Below are positions 12,101-21,999 of a DNA stretch of 64,000 bases, piece after piece (positions within the stretch are counted from its first letter, which is position 1; each line of letters opens with the position of its first letter). The notes under the pieces are model-generated. The model saw only the letters and a list, made by a program, of their open reading frames with translations, ran no database searches and was not told the DNA's origin. The translations under genes were made by a program, and so were the position numbers. Source of the stretch: Acanthaster planci (lineage: Eukaryota > Echinodermata > Asteroidea > Valvatida > Acanthasteridae); NCBI RefSeq assembly GCF_001949145.1, contig NW_019091371.1, positions 1,474,831 through 1,538,830 of the forward strand, read 5' to 3'.

Positions 12101-12690
12101 ACCGTACAAGTACACTTGTACTATGTGTGCTATGCGTACTTCATGTATGTGAACTTCTTGTGGTTTTTTTAAACAAAATGTACCATGGATAGCTTTTTAT
12201 CAGAGGCTGCCAGTTTAATTTAAGACTGCTATTGGTATTACAGAAGCATAGAGCTGAGAATATGTTTGTATGTGTACATGTATGGCATGGTATAGAAGGC
12301 GTCTATCATGGCTGGCAATGCTGTTGAGATATTCCATCACCTGTTATTTATTCTAAGTCAATGCTTTCTCAATCTCAATCTATTGATAGTACATGTATCT
12401 AACTGTTCTGATAGTAGTGTAAATAAACATCGTGGGAAACTGAATGCCTCTGAGTAGTTTGTAGGATACAATTACAAAGGGGAAAAGAAGGCATCCAGGA
12501 GTGCATTTTAGATTCACATTATTATTCGTAAGTCAGATCACAGAAAAAAACAAATGGACACAAATATATATCATTACCAGGTGCAAGTGTAATGATAAGG
12601 AATTCATGCAGCATGATTTGATAGTCATATTAATTTAACATGCAGCCTTAACTCATGTTTTCATGGATCTATTAACAATTGTTGACCAAT
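9136..12690. other. No gene recognised; scattered repeat signals
   Basis: At 9,676-9,740 a GGTATTACCGAATACC-type sequence resembles the end of a common animal MITE, but no matching right end was found. A 176-codon open frame at 9,751-10,281 (plus) has no recognisable domain. At about 11,520-11,605 words like GTTATAATCGGAATTTCGTT resemble pogo-like ends. The rest is AT-rich with many ACATGTAC motifs. Confidence 0.4.
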
Positions 12691-12697
12691 CTGTTAT

Positions 12698-12791
12698 GGG
12701 ATATATTTAGAACACCCAAGGGACGCATAGCGCCCTGAGGCACAGCTACGGATGCTATACGTTCCCGAGGGTGTTCAAAACATCATATCCC
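12698..12791. repeat. Imperfect inverted repeat (hairpin)
   Basis: Arms at 12,710-12,731 and 12,754-12,776 (GAACACCCAAGGGACGCATA against GTATACGTTCCCGAGGGTGT-like) pair with few mismatches. Outer arms GGGATAT at 12,698-12,704 and ATATCCC at 12,785-12,791 extend the symmetry. It is probably the core of a small palindromic repeat family. Confidence 0.65.
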
Positions 12792-13341
12792 TCGCCAAAG
12801 CGATCAGCATTTTTGTCACACCTCCATCTTCAGGAATTTATCAAAAGAAACAAGTTCAGTATTTCAGAAGATGATAGGACTTTAAAACTATGCAATTAAC
12901 GTAACAGACGTAAACGATATTGTTTGAAAATGCACTGTCCCCTCACTTTTGTTAATTGCGTAAACTTTAACGTGAAATTAGTGCGGGTACCAGTGAGTAC
13001 ATTTATATATAGTCTCGTTAACAGTCCCCGCATTACCTTACGGGGTCAAGTCTGTTATACAAGCACAATCATCGATCAAATTCCCTGGCAGCCTATGCAC
13101 AAAATGTATCATGAGTACTGGGTACCATGCAAAACTGATTGAAGGACATGTTCATTCTCAAAGCTCTTCTGTTTCGCACGTGTGTGCATGCACGCACCAT
13201 TGGTAGAATGAAATGTTTCACGGTGAGTGTGATATGCGGATATGTCGCCCTGTCATGTGATCATTCTGGGCCAATAAACAGACAAGATCCAAGATAGAGG
13301 TATGACAATGCACTTTATTTCAGTGTACAATAAAATCTCAC

Positions 13342-13701
13342 CTGGAGATGCAGCTACCACTCTGCCAATATCCCAGGCTTTTTCCCCTTCATCTGTCACC
13401 ATCTGTATCACCCTGTCTACGTCATCTCCTGGAACCACTACTACTCCTCCTATTCCACAATTGAAGGTTCGTGCCATCTCTTCTTCACCAATCCTTCCAC
13501 AGGAAGATATCCACCCAAACACTGGTGGCACACTCCATTTATTGGCATCCAGTTGGACAGCAAGGGTTTTAGGCAAAATACGAGGTATGTTGTCCAACAG
13601 TCCACCACCAGTGATATGGGCAAATGCTTTGATTTTGCCAGACTGAATGGCTGGAAGTAGGGACTTGGAATAGATTTTAGTTGGAGTAAGAAGGGCCTCA
13701 C
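13342..13701 (-). CDS. GART: GART exon: AIRS domain, last part
   Basis: The translation starts GEALLTPTKIYSKSLLPAI, continues KAFAHITGGGLLDNIPRILP, then EEEMARTFNCGIGGVVVVP, and ends near WDIGRVVAASPG. These are the C-terminal hallmarks of AIRS (HITGGGLxxNIPR, EEMxRTFNxGxG). The acceptor is TTGAAATAG and the donor is CCAG followed by GTGAGA. The frame stays open for a further 28 codons past the donor, to a stop at 13,253, so an intron-retention product would simply add a short unrelated tail. I prefer splicing because the donor is strong and all other junctions agree. The exon to which it should splice (start of formyltransferase) was not found. Confidence 0.95.
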
Positions 13702-14095
13702 CTATTTCAAAAGATGCAAAGAGTAAAGAGAATGATTTGATGAAAGACAAAGTTTCAGTTTTTTGCCAAGTGAATTCCACCATCCTATATAAAAAATTTT
13801 CTCATTTATCATTACGCAATGATGTTTGCAACTGTGAGAACAGTTTAATGAGGTATCAGAAGGAACGGAACACTTCATCTGTCACCAAATGAAATTTTCG
13901 TTTCTTCTAAAAAAATGTGAAACAATCTCTTTTTTTTCAGTACGTGAAAAAATCCAGAAAAAAATCCCTGAATCATCTGAATACATCCTAGTAGAATTCC
14001 CACCCAAACAAATCCCTGCATCTGTGCGAGTTCGGAAAGTTCATATAACCCTGAATTAAAATATAAAAGGCTCAATTCTGCTTTGTGGCTTCACT

Positions 14096-14490
14096 GTGTA
14101 TTGGGAAGAATAATGGAATGACAGGCTATCAATGGCCTACTAATTAAATGACAGGGATTTGATAAGGTGTTGTATCATTAAGTATGAAGTACAGTTATGA
14201 CGTATTCATGAAGTACGTGAACATTCAAACATGGTTAACACAAGCTAAAAGGGTCCATCCAAAAGGTTTGTATTATCATTCACCAATCACCTCGTGTATT
14301 GGGAAGAATAATGGAATGACAGGCTATCAATGGCTACTAATTAAATGACAGGGATTTGATAAGGTGTTGTATCATTAAGTATGAAGTACAGTTATGACGT
14401 ATTCATGAAGTACGTGATCATTCAAACATGGTTAACACAAGCTAAAAGGGTCTATCCAAAAGGTTTGTATTATCATTCACCAATCACCTC
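14096..14490. repeat. Near-perfect tandem duplication, 198-bp unit
   Basis: Copy 1 is 14,096-14,293 and copy 2 is 14,294-14,490. Both begin GTGTATTGGGAAGAATAATG and end with CACCAATCACCTC. I count three differences: GGCCTAC/GGCTAC, GTGAACA/GTGATCA and GTCCATC/GTCTATC. The near identity means the duplication is recent or kept homogeneous. It lies in the GART intron between the two most downstream exons. Confidence 0.9.
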
Positions 14491-16430
14491 TTACTGCACA
14501 CGCTGATGTTTGTCCAATTCATGGGACACAAGGTTTATGTAAAAGGAGTATTACAGATCCATTAGTAGGCCCCTATTGGCCTTTACCATCATGTTGAAAT
14601 TCAATAATTGTTTTCATCCATTAAATTTCCAATAAATAAAACAAAGATGTTGCCAAATGCCAATACAAATAAAACTAAAGAGCAAGGGAACAAAAAGCCA
14701 CCAGACTGAACCCAATGGCTGTGGGTACATGTACAGAATGGCTAGACCTGCAGCATGAGAGCATGCTGCTCGGAGACAGAAACATTTCTGGTACCCATTT
14801 TGTACCTAAGTCTCTATACACAAGCATAATTCATTTTAGTTGGGAACAGTTCACACATGTAAGGACAGGAAAGGGTGTCGTAATTTCCAAGGTAATTTTT
14901 GTTTCAGTTTAAATTGGTGGGGCAGGGATTTTAAATGAAACAACTATTTTCTCTAACTTTTACTACAAGATGAGGACTTGTAATTTTTTTCTGTTTAATT
15001 TTACTGAGAGACTGATGATTTTTCCTACTGAAGGAAGGGGAGTTTAGTGTGAGAAATATTATTTGGGGAATGGGGATGGTTTATTTTATACTTCACTGAC
15101 AGAAAATATTTCTTTTCTGAAAACGTGGTGGCAAGGAAACAGTAGCACAATTTGTTCGTGGATGCCTGGTCTTTAAGAGAAATCAGTGATTCTCCTGTGC
15201 AAGTCACTCATGCTGCTGTTCTGCGAAAACTTCACTAAGTCAGTAAGTGCACTGAAGATTTCATCGTTCATAGCTGCTGGGATTGTTTGTACCATTGTTT
15301 TCTTGCATTCATTCAACCTTGGGTACCATTTCTGATCTACAAAGCCAGGTATATCCATTGTTCGATTCAAATAAAAGCCCCTCTGTCAGGTTAACCCCAT
15401 CATCCTTTGATGACATAATACTGCAACACCTACTGTCCATCAATTATAAACCCCCTCTTGCGACACATGAGTTGTGTTACGTGATTATTTACTGACTCGG
15501 TCCTTCTAAATTTACTGGGATTATAAAAGCAACTGAGGTGTTTTCAAATTGCATTTGTTGTAAAGATACTGTTAATGTTTTTCGACATATCTGGGTAAAT
15601 GACTTGCTCATTGCATCTTCCGTAGCTTCGAGATGTGCAAGTGGTCAGAAAATTTAGCTTCGAGTTTGTGTCTCCTTCAACAATGCAACACTGAATATTT
15701 GTCGAATAAAGAACACTTCATTGTGCAGTGAAGTGACTGCAGTCACCACAGTAACTGCATGACCACTTGCACAGTCGAAAACACAGTCATGGTTCATCAC
15801 ATGTACATGTACAGTTGTACACCAGTCAAAAACCGTCCACTCACCGTCACTGCACATAGTAAATACTTTGCAAATCAAACTTGTTTTAACTACCCTTGCA
15901 TTTTAGGCATGAGAGTTATTGTGATTGGAAAAATGAGAGGTTAAAATTTTTTTGAAATTGCAGATTTTGTTCAAGAAAACAGGCTTCGCCACAGAGCTCG
16001 AGAAGGAGCAGCCATAATGCACGGTGATGCTCAGTTAGAAACATACCACTTTCACAAGGCTGATAGTAAGAGTGATATATTCACGAGGTTAACTCCTCTT
16101 TCAGAAAGAAACCTTAATTTCAAACAACCAAATTCTCTTTTTGCCAATTAATTATGGCCATATAACTATTTTCTTATTTAATAATGTTTCTTCTGGCCAG
16201 TCACTGTGACTGCTGAGGGACTAATCTCGTCTTGGAACTTCCTTGCAGTTCATACTCGCCCCAACAGTTGAGAGGGTGTCACTGACAATTGGCAAAACTC
16301 AGTGCAACCTTGAAATTAATGCCAGCTTACTGATGAATCATGAAATCTCAACAAGGTAAAGAAATGCATACCGGCTGGGATGTTGCCCAGGTTAACAAGG
16401 TCCCAAAAAAATACGAATCGTAACTTGTCT
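14491..16430. other. No gene recognised
   Basis: Intronic, AT-rich DNA. Short open frames on both strands overlap each other and show no domain motifs. Confidence 0.5.
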
Positions 16431-16840
16431 CTAGCATCCTCGAATATTCGCACCATGCTTGACAGAGAAAACACAGAAAGACCTGAAAGGAGTGCTATTA
16501 TTGCACTTTGAGCTTACAAGATACAACATTGATATTGCTGCAGTAAGTGAGGTTAGATTCCATGATAGAGGAAGCATAGAAGAAGCAGACTATACTATTT
16601 TTTGGTGCGGCAAAGCTGCTGATGACCATAGTGAGCCAGGTGTTGCCTTTGCTGTAAAGAATAGCATAGCCTCAGGACTGAAAGAACCAAAACTAATCCA
16701 CGACAGGCTTAGACTACCTTTGTCCAACAGATACTGTACCTTCATTGTCACTTATATGCACCTACCATAACCAACAATCCTGAGTCCATCAACAGCTTCC
16801 ATGACCAACTTAGCCAGATTTTGAAGTCTATTGTCACTAT
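16430..16840 (+). pseudogene. Non-LTR retrotransposon endonuclease fragment (family B)
   Basis: The start reads NIRTMLDRENTERPERS and, after a frameshift, FELTRYNIDIAAVSEVRFHD, then TIFWCGKAADD and GVAFAVKN. This is the N-terminal part of an APE-type endonuclease from a non-LTR element (WNVRTLLD...LARYNIDIAALSETR). The same family appears at 44,510-45,754 (RT part) and 54,154-55,330 (internally deleted). The fragment ends after the CTFIVTYM region and is followed by unrelated DNA. Confidence 0.8.
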
Positions 16841-17640
16841 GCACTGAGCATCAACTGCTCATAACAAATACATATTTAAATGACAAACCAGCTCATTCTT
16901 ATTCTCAGACTGACATAAATCACAGTTTAGTTCAAAATTCTCAAACGTCATCAAAATTCTGTCAAATATGACGCTCCCAACAAACATTTTGAACTCATTG
17001 TATTTTTGATGCATCCAAAGATGTTGGTATAGTTGGAGAGATTGAAAACAGGGAATGAAGAGAGCCGAATCTTCATAATTGTTTTCCATCAATGTACAGT
17101 TTTCTTCATGGGCAATTTCTTTAAAGGTCTTTAAATTACATCTGTTGAAAAATACACTGAATTTTCTTTGATGTTGATAGAGACATTTTGTTTGTTCAAG
17201 GTATCTGGTACAAATGTGTTTACTTAAAACTTTAACTGAATCTAACTTCCTTTGATTTGCTCTGACAGCCAACCAAATGTCCACACAATGTGCACAGTCT
17301 GGCTAATTATCTCTAAATGATAATTTTTATCAGTCTTAAGATGCAAATTTGTCTTTTAAATGACATGTGGAGTTGACTTTTGGTTCAGCTTTTGAAGAAT
17401 ATGCCTATACAAATAATCAATATTTATGAGATCACTGGTAAGAATGATTTCATGAGGTGACATTCAATTCTATATAAAAGGGTAGAGCTCAGAGATTTGA
17501 AGCACTGTCCATAAACAGAACTTGAATTAATGATCCAGCAATAATAGCCGATCCCCTCCATAATTATTTTGTTAATGTTAGTCCAAACCTTGCATGAAAT
17601 ATATACGAGTGTGATACCTCTTTTATAGACAATCTTCCTA
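16841..17640. other. Unassigned; one 141-codon open frame
   Basis: A minus-strand frame at 16,859-17,284 has a CDLCQSENKNELVCHL segment with a CxxC pair, but I cannot assign it to a family. It may be a retrotransposon tail or a chance frame in AT-rich DNA. Confidence 0.25.
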
Positions 17641-17654
17641 ACCCAAATCCTTAA

Positions 17655-18330
17655 GGCGTGTTCCCATTGGACTTTTTCTTCCGTGGGCACACGGAAACTT
17701 ACCGTGATACTCCTTTGTGTCATTCCTACAGCGCATTCCCATGTGGAATTTTTTTACCGTAATAGAAGGTTTATTTGCTGTGTTAGGCCAAATAAGACCA
17801 GCTGATTACACTGCCTGCACTGTACGAATCATGACGAAATCAGCAAAATAGGACAAAAAATGACAAAATCAGACGAATTCAGGCAAATCTGCAACAAAGA
17901 CGATGAACCTGTACAGGAAAAGCCCCTGCACATTTTATCCAGGCAAGCTCCACTGTGTGTGTGGTTTGCCACTGTACTGTACGCACACAGCTGGAGACTG
18001 GGAACCATACAACCATTTTCGCGTGCCTGATATTGATCTCTGTGTAGCAGTAGTCTGGTTCATAGGTTCAGTGTAGTCATGGTTAATCTACATTGCATTG
18101 CAACTGTTCACATTGGACTTTTTTGCGCCCCTGCTAACTTACTGTGGCTGCACGGAAATCTTCTGTGACTCTTTTCGGCCTGTTAGTTTTACATTGCAAT
18201 CGCGGTACTTTGACAGGGATGGTAGTTTACAGTGGGTTCCCATTGGATTTAATTTGTAATTCTACAGGAAAGTCACAGGAAAGTCGCAGTAAGTTAACCA
18301 GAAAAATCAAAGACACTGTTAACGACTTTT
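17655..18330. repeat. Local cluster of a short repeat (TTCCCATTGGACTTTTT)
   Basis: Related segments occur near 17,660, 17,730, 18,108 and 18,233, each with a core like GTTCCCATTGGACTT followed by ACGGAAA or GTAA(G/C)TTA words. They look like diverged copies of one short repeat. Confidence 0.5.
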
Positions 18331-18340
18331 CCATTTAAGT

Positions 18341-18510
18341 GAGTAGTGGGGTTGAAAATATCAGTGTCAGCATTATCAAGAAGGTAATTAATTCTATCCT
18401 TGATCCTCTTACGTACATTGTTAATTTATCAGTATCAATTGGAGCTTTCCCATCGTATTTGAAAATAGCTAAAGTTATTCCAATTCATGAAAATACTGAT
18501 ATTCCTCCTC
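18341..18510 (+). pseudogene. LINE reverse transcriptase fragment (palm start)
   Basis: The frame reads ENISVSIIKKVINSILDPLT, then VVNLSISIGAFPSYLKIAKV followed by IPIHENTD. This is the segment before RT motif 2 (NIPPKLIK...FPxxLKIAKVIPI) of CR1/jockey-like elements. It is cut exactly where the DIRS-type inverted repeat starts at 18,511. Confidence 0.75.
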
Positions 18511-18778
18511 CACATTAAGTGTGGGCCAAGTCTACTAGAGCATACCTACCCAACCAGTCACTACATATGCAAATTTCCATGGGCCTATTTGTTATTCGCT
18601 GAAAAGATTTGATAATCCCTGGTCCACCCTGACCCCCCACAATACAATGCGGCCTCGCCGCCACGATCATCCTTTTCAAAGGCGACTCAAAAGGGTCAAA
18701 GCCAAAAATGTGGAGGACAGGCAGGAGAGGACTCTTTGGGTAGGTATGCTCTAGTAGACCCGACCCACACTTAATGTG
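18511..18778. repeat. Inverted-repeat unit (DIRS-type terminal repeats)
   Basis: Arms of 43 bp at 18,511-18,553 and 18,736-18,778 are inverted copies with 40 of 43 matching. They include CACATTAAGTGTGGG and TCTACTAGAGCATACCTACC. A third, direct partial copy (CTACCTACCCAAACAGTCAC) is at 18,794-18,827, and related direct copies lie at 21,226-21,288 and 21,475-21,535. Inverted terminal repeats plus repeats at the ends of a neighbouring DIRS coding region fit the known DIRS architecture. Confidence 0.65.
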
Positions 18779-18949
18779 GGAAGGAATCTATGGCACTCTA
18801 CCTACCCAAACAGTCACTACATATGCAGTGTGGCAAAAACTTAGGAGGGGTCAACGACGATCTGCAAGTGTTAATCATTAGTACAATAATATGTACTGAG
18901 TGGTGTACAGTTGAATACAGATAAGAGCAATATTGATAGAAGGAAACTA

Positions 18950-19016
18950 TTATAACAAGGTAATTTGTGAGGTCCGAAGGGCCTTGTTATATGGTGTTTC
19001 ACTGTACTAAGGAGCA
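18950..19016. repeat. pogo/Tigger-like terminal repeat remnant
   Basis: On the minus strand the segment begins TACAGTGAAACACCATATAA and continues CAAGGCCCTTCGGACC, with a second TTGTTATAATAG. CAGTGAAAC followed by AACGA/AACAAGG-type words is typical of pogo-like elements. Only one end is visible. Confidence 0.4.
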
Positions 19017-19085
19017 ATAACTAATAAATTCACCAAGAACAGATTATCAGACTGACTGTCCCTGTACTCGGTATGCAGGCAGTCC

Positions 19086-19680
19086 CTAAGACTTCCATGC
19101 TGCCAATAGTAGGATCGTCTTGCCATGTGCGGAGTTGCTCTGCAAGACATCCCTCAGGTAGCAGAAGGTGAATGTAGAGGAAGACTTCAAGCATGCAGCT
19201 TTACTGATGTCTGCCACGGAAATCCCAGAGAAGAAAGACCGAGAAGTAGATACTGCTCTCACATCATGTGCTCTGATACAGCATTGGCTCTGGTTATCAT
19301 GGTGTGATGGCCAGTTTGGGTTGGCAAATTCAACGGCCGAGACTATCGAGCGTGCTACGGTGTCTTTTGGCGCTGGGCAATGTGGTTTGGTAGAGGTAAT
19401 AAATAGTTGGGAAACTGTACCTCTCAGATTCTTGGTCCTGGCAAGATACCACTTCAGGACACGATCTGGGCACCAGTGTTTGTCCTCATCATCTCCCGTA
19501 TGTGAAGCAATTGTCGGTACAAATGTCCAGTGGTTCAATAGGTGGAATCTGATATTTGGACGTTGTGTGGCTCCCATTGTAGATGTCCCTCAGCAACAAA
19601 GAGGGCATGAAGCTCACATCCCCTTCTGGAAGTAGTCACGGCCAGGAGGAAGGCCAGTTTAATGTTGGTATGTATAAGGG
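19086..19680 (-). pseudogene. DIRS tyrosine recombinase domain, catalytic residues kept
   Basis: The core frame contains SRRGCEL (first catalytic Arg region, about 19,600-19,630). It then has AHDVRAVSTSRSFFSG with His at 19,266-19,268 and Arg at 19,257-19,259, and TFTFCYLRDV with the nucleophilic Tyr at 19,158-19,160. This HxxR...Y pattern is that of tyrosine recombinases, used by DIRS elements to integrate circular DNA. The domain is almost complete, but the element around it is deleted. Confidence 0.8.
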
Positions 19681-21060
19681 AGGTGTAACTTATTAGGCTC
19701 AAAAGGGGTACCGGTGAGCATCCGCAGGACTTTACTCAGGTCCCATGACAGGACCAAGTGCTTTACATGTATAAATATAAATGAACATGCCACGGAGGAG
19801 ACAGTGAAGGGCAGCGTTACTGGAAATGCTGGATCCGTCTATGAGGCCGGAATGGATGGTGGCCAGAGCTCATCTGTAGTTACTGATTGTGGAAACTTGT
19901 GGACCAGAATGAAAAAGGTACATGAAGAAGTCCGCAACTGCCCTTAGAGGAGCATCAGTTGGAGCCGCAGCCACGTAGCGAAATGCTATACTCTGCTGTT
20001 GTACACCTTGTGGGTGGAAAACCATCCCCCCCGTGTGGCCATGGCCGCAGCATTGCTACAAAGTCCTGCCGAGAGGAAAAATCGTTGGACAATATCCAGC
20101 ATGTTAGGTCAAGATCCTCAGGTACTAGATGGAGGATCCCGGATTTTGGCTGTTGAAGAAAGTCTGGTCTCTTTGGGAGGACGAATGGCTGGTAGACTAG
20201 GAGTCTCATCTGACGTGGCCAGAGGGAAGCCATTAGTAGAATCTGACAATACTCATGCTCTATTTTGGAGAAGACCCGCGAGACCAGAGAGATTGGGCCT
20301 AGTAGGCCTATCTAATTGATCTGAAGGGCATCTGTGGCCTACACTCTCAGGTGTGGCATTTTGGTAAAGAACACAGGAAGTTGGGCATTGTCCGCCAATG
20401 CAAAGAGGTTGATGTGCAGTCTGTCTGTCACGGAGAACAAAGTTTTGACGATGTCGGTGTGGATGGTGTTGTCAGGCCCCACAATGTGGATCGCTTGGAC
20501 GGTGATTGCGTGACTCTTCGCTCAGTGAAGGATTTCCCATGTGAGGGCGCACAACCTGGGGGCGCGTGTACTACCCTGATGATAGATGTTACTGCTGTCG
20601 TATTGTCCAAGCAGACCACGACGGTTTTGTCCTTGATATGTACGTGGAAATGACGAGCAATTGCCTGTAGTTCCAGAACGTGATTCATTTGGAACTCGGT
20701 GTCCCAGCTCCCTGACACCTGGTGTCGGGGAAGGGAGGCCCCCCAAGCCAATAGATGATGCATCAGTCAATATAACTAAGTCGGGTGCACTCCTGAAGAG
20801 AAGTCCCACTTCCAGGTGATCCTTTGTAGCCAGCAGAGTAGGTGTTGGTGGATGTCGTCTGAAACGTACTGGTAATGCGATAGGATCCATTTTGGGACGA
20901 TATCGAGGGAGCAGATTGAGCTGTAGTGGTCTCATCTGTAGTCTGCACCACGGCACCAGGTCCACCATGCTAGCCACGAGGCCGAGGAGATGGAGCCATG
21001 CAAGGGCAGGAGGTGACTGTGACATACGGAAGAGACACAGTCCCAAAGATTGACTCAGTC
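19086..21060 (-). mobile_element. DIRS-like retrotransposon copy 2 (RNase H + tyrosine recombinase)
   Basis: In element order, 20,428-21,046 encodes the RT thumb and RNase H region: LLGLVASMVDLVPWCRLQMR, LVILTDASSIGLGG, and VVCLDNTTAV. Then 19,955-20,233 covers the linker with WPRQ, and 19,086-19,680 the tyrosine recombinase. The ORF1 and most of RT are missing. Several frameshifts separate the parts. Related repeats flank the copy (18,511-18,827 and 21,226-21,288). It lies in a GART intron, in the same orientation as GART. Confidence 0.8.
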
Positions 21061-21225
21061 AGCCGTCGGAGTAATGACACCATGACGGAAGTCGAGTACT
21101 GCCCAAACATAAGTAGGGCGCTGTGATGCCATCAAGCTTGACTTTTCTCGGTCGATTAGAAAGCTGAGGTGAGTAGTAAGATCGCAAGTGAGGAGACTGC
21201 CCTGATTAAAAATCTCCTCCCCCCC

Positions 21226-21288
21226 TCCACGTAGAGTGAGACAAGTCTACTACTGCATACCTGCCAGATTACCAATACATATGCATTA
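21226..21288. repeat. DIRS-type terminal repeat copy
   Basis: Begins CCACGTAGAGTGAGACAAGT and continues CTACTACTGCATACC and CAATACATATGCAT. It aligns with 18,511-18,575 and 21,475-21,535 in direct orientation, and its start CCACGTAGAGT recurs at 24,523-24,533. It probably marks the 5' end of DIRS copy 2. Confidence 0.55.
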
Positions 21289-21474
21289 TTTTCTAGTCCA
21301 TTACTTCCACTCGCTAAATTCTCGATCACCTTTAGTACACCCTCACTCACTCGACTCCCGCGGAGGCGGCCGCCATGTTCTTCCTCTTTTTCGACGTGCA
21401 AAGTGTGCCGAGCCTGCATGGGGAGAAGGGAGGGAGATCGGTAATATGGTACGTACGCAGTAGTAGCCTCAACC

Positions 21475-21535
21475 CACTCTAGGTGAGGGAGAGTCTACTG
21501 CCTGCAACCTATGCAGATTACCCATACATATGCAG
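21475..21535. repeat. DIRS-type terminal repeat copy
   Basis: Contains GAGAGTCTACTGCCTGCAAC, then GATTACCCATACATATGCAG, similar to 21,226-21,288. It probably marks the 3' end of the next DIRS copy (22,000-24,550). Confidence 0.5.
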
Positions 21536-21999
21536 AGTAGCACCGAACCAGAGGACGGTGGAAAGGCGAGAGCGCACTGTCAACCCCAAGTCCCCAGGAG
21601 GAGTCACATACAGCCTGCAACCAAGGAAAAGCAGATTAGTAATACATGTACATGTATATCGGAAAGGGTAAGCACAAAAACAACTTACCATGTAACTTGT
21701 CTTTTGTACAGTTATATCGCCATATTAAATGTAAATAAAGTTACATTTGCCAGAAAGACCACAGCTTTCCAGCCAGAGAAAAAAATAAAAATAACGAAGA
21801 TTTGTATTTTGTGCAAGGGTAAAAAGAACACTTATTCCAAATGGCAAAGTCAAAAAGCTGTTAGTAAGGAGTGGGATATTAAATTTACAGTCCTTTGCCT
21901 GTGGCTCTTCTGTCACTAAAACCACAGGTGTCCCTGAGCGGCTTACATGGCTAAAACAGAGGGAGGGAGAATGTGTACACAAACACTGATAACTTCATT

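Noticed and set aside
13253-13341. Coding extension of the last AIRS exon
   Set aside because: A strong GTGAGA donor at the end of conserved sequence and no similarity in the extra 28 codons favour an intron.
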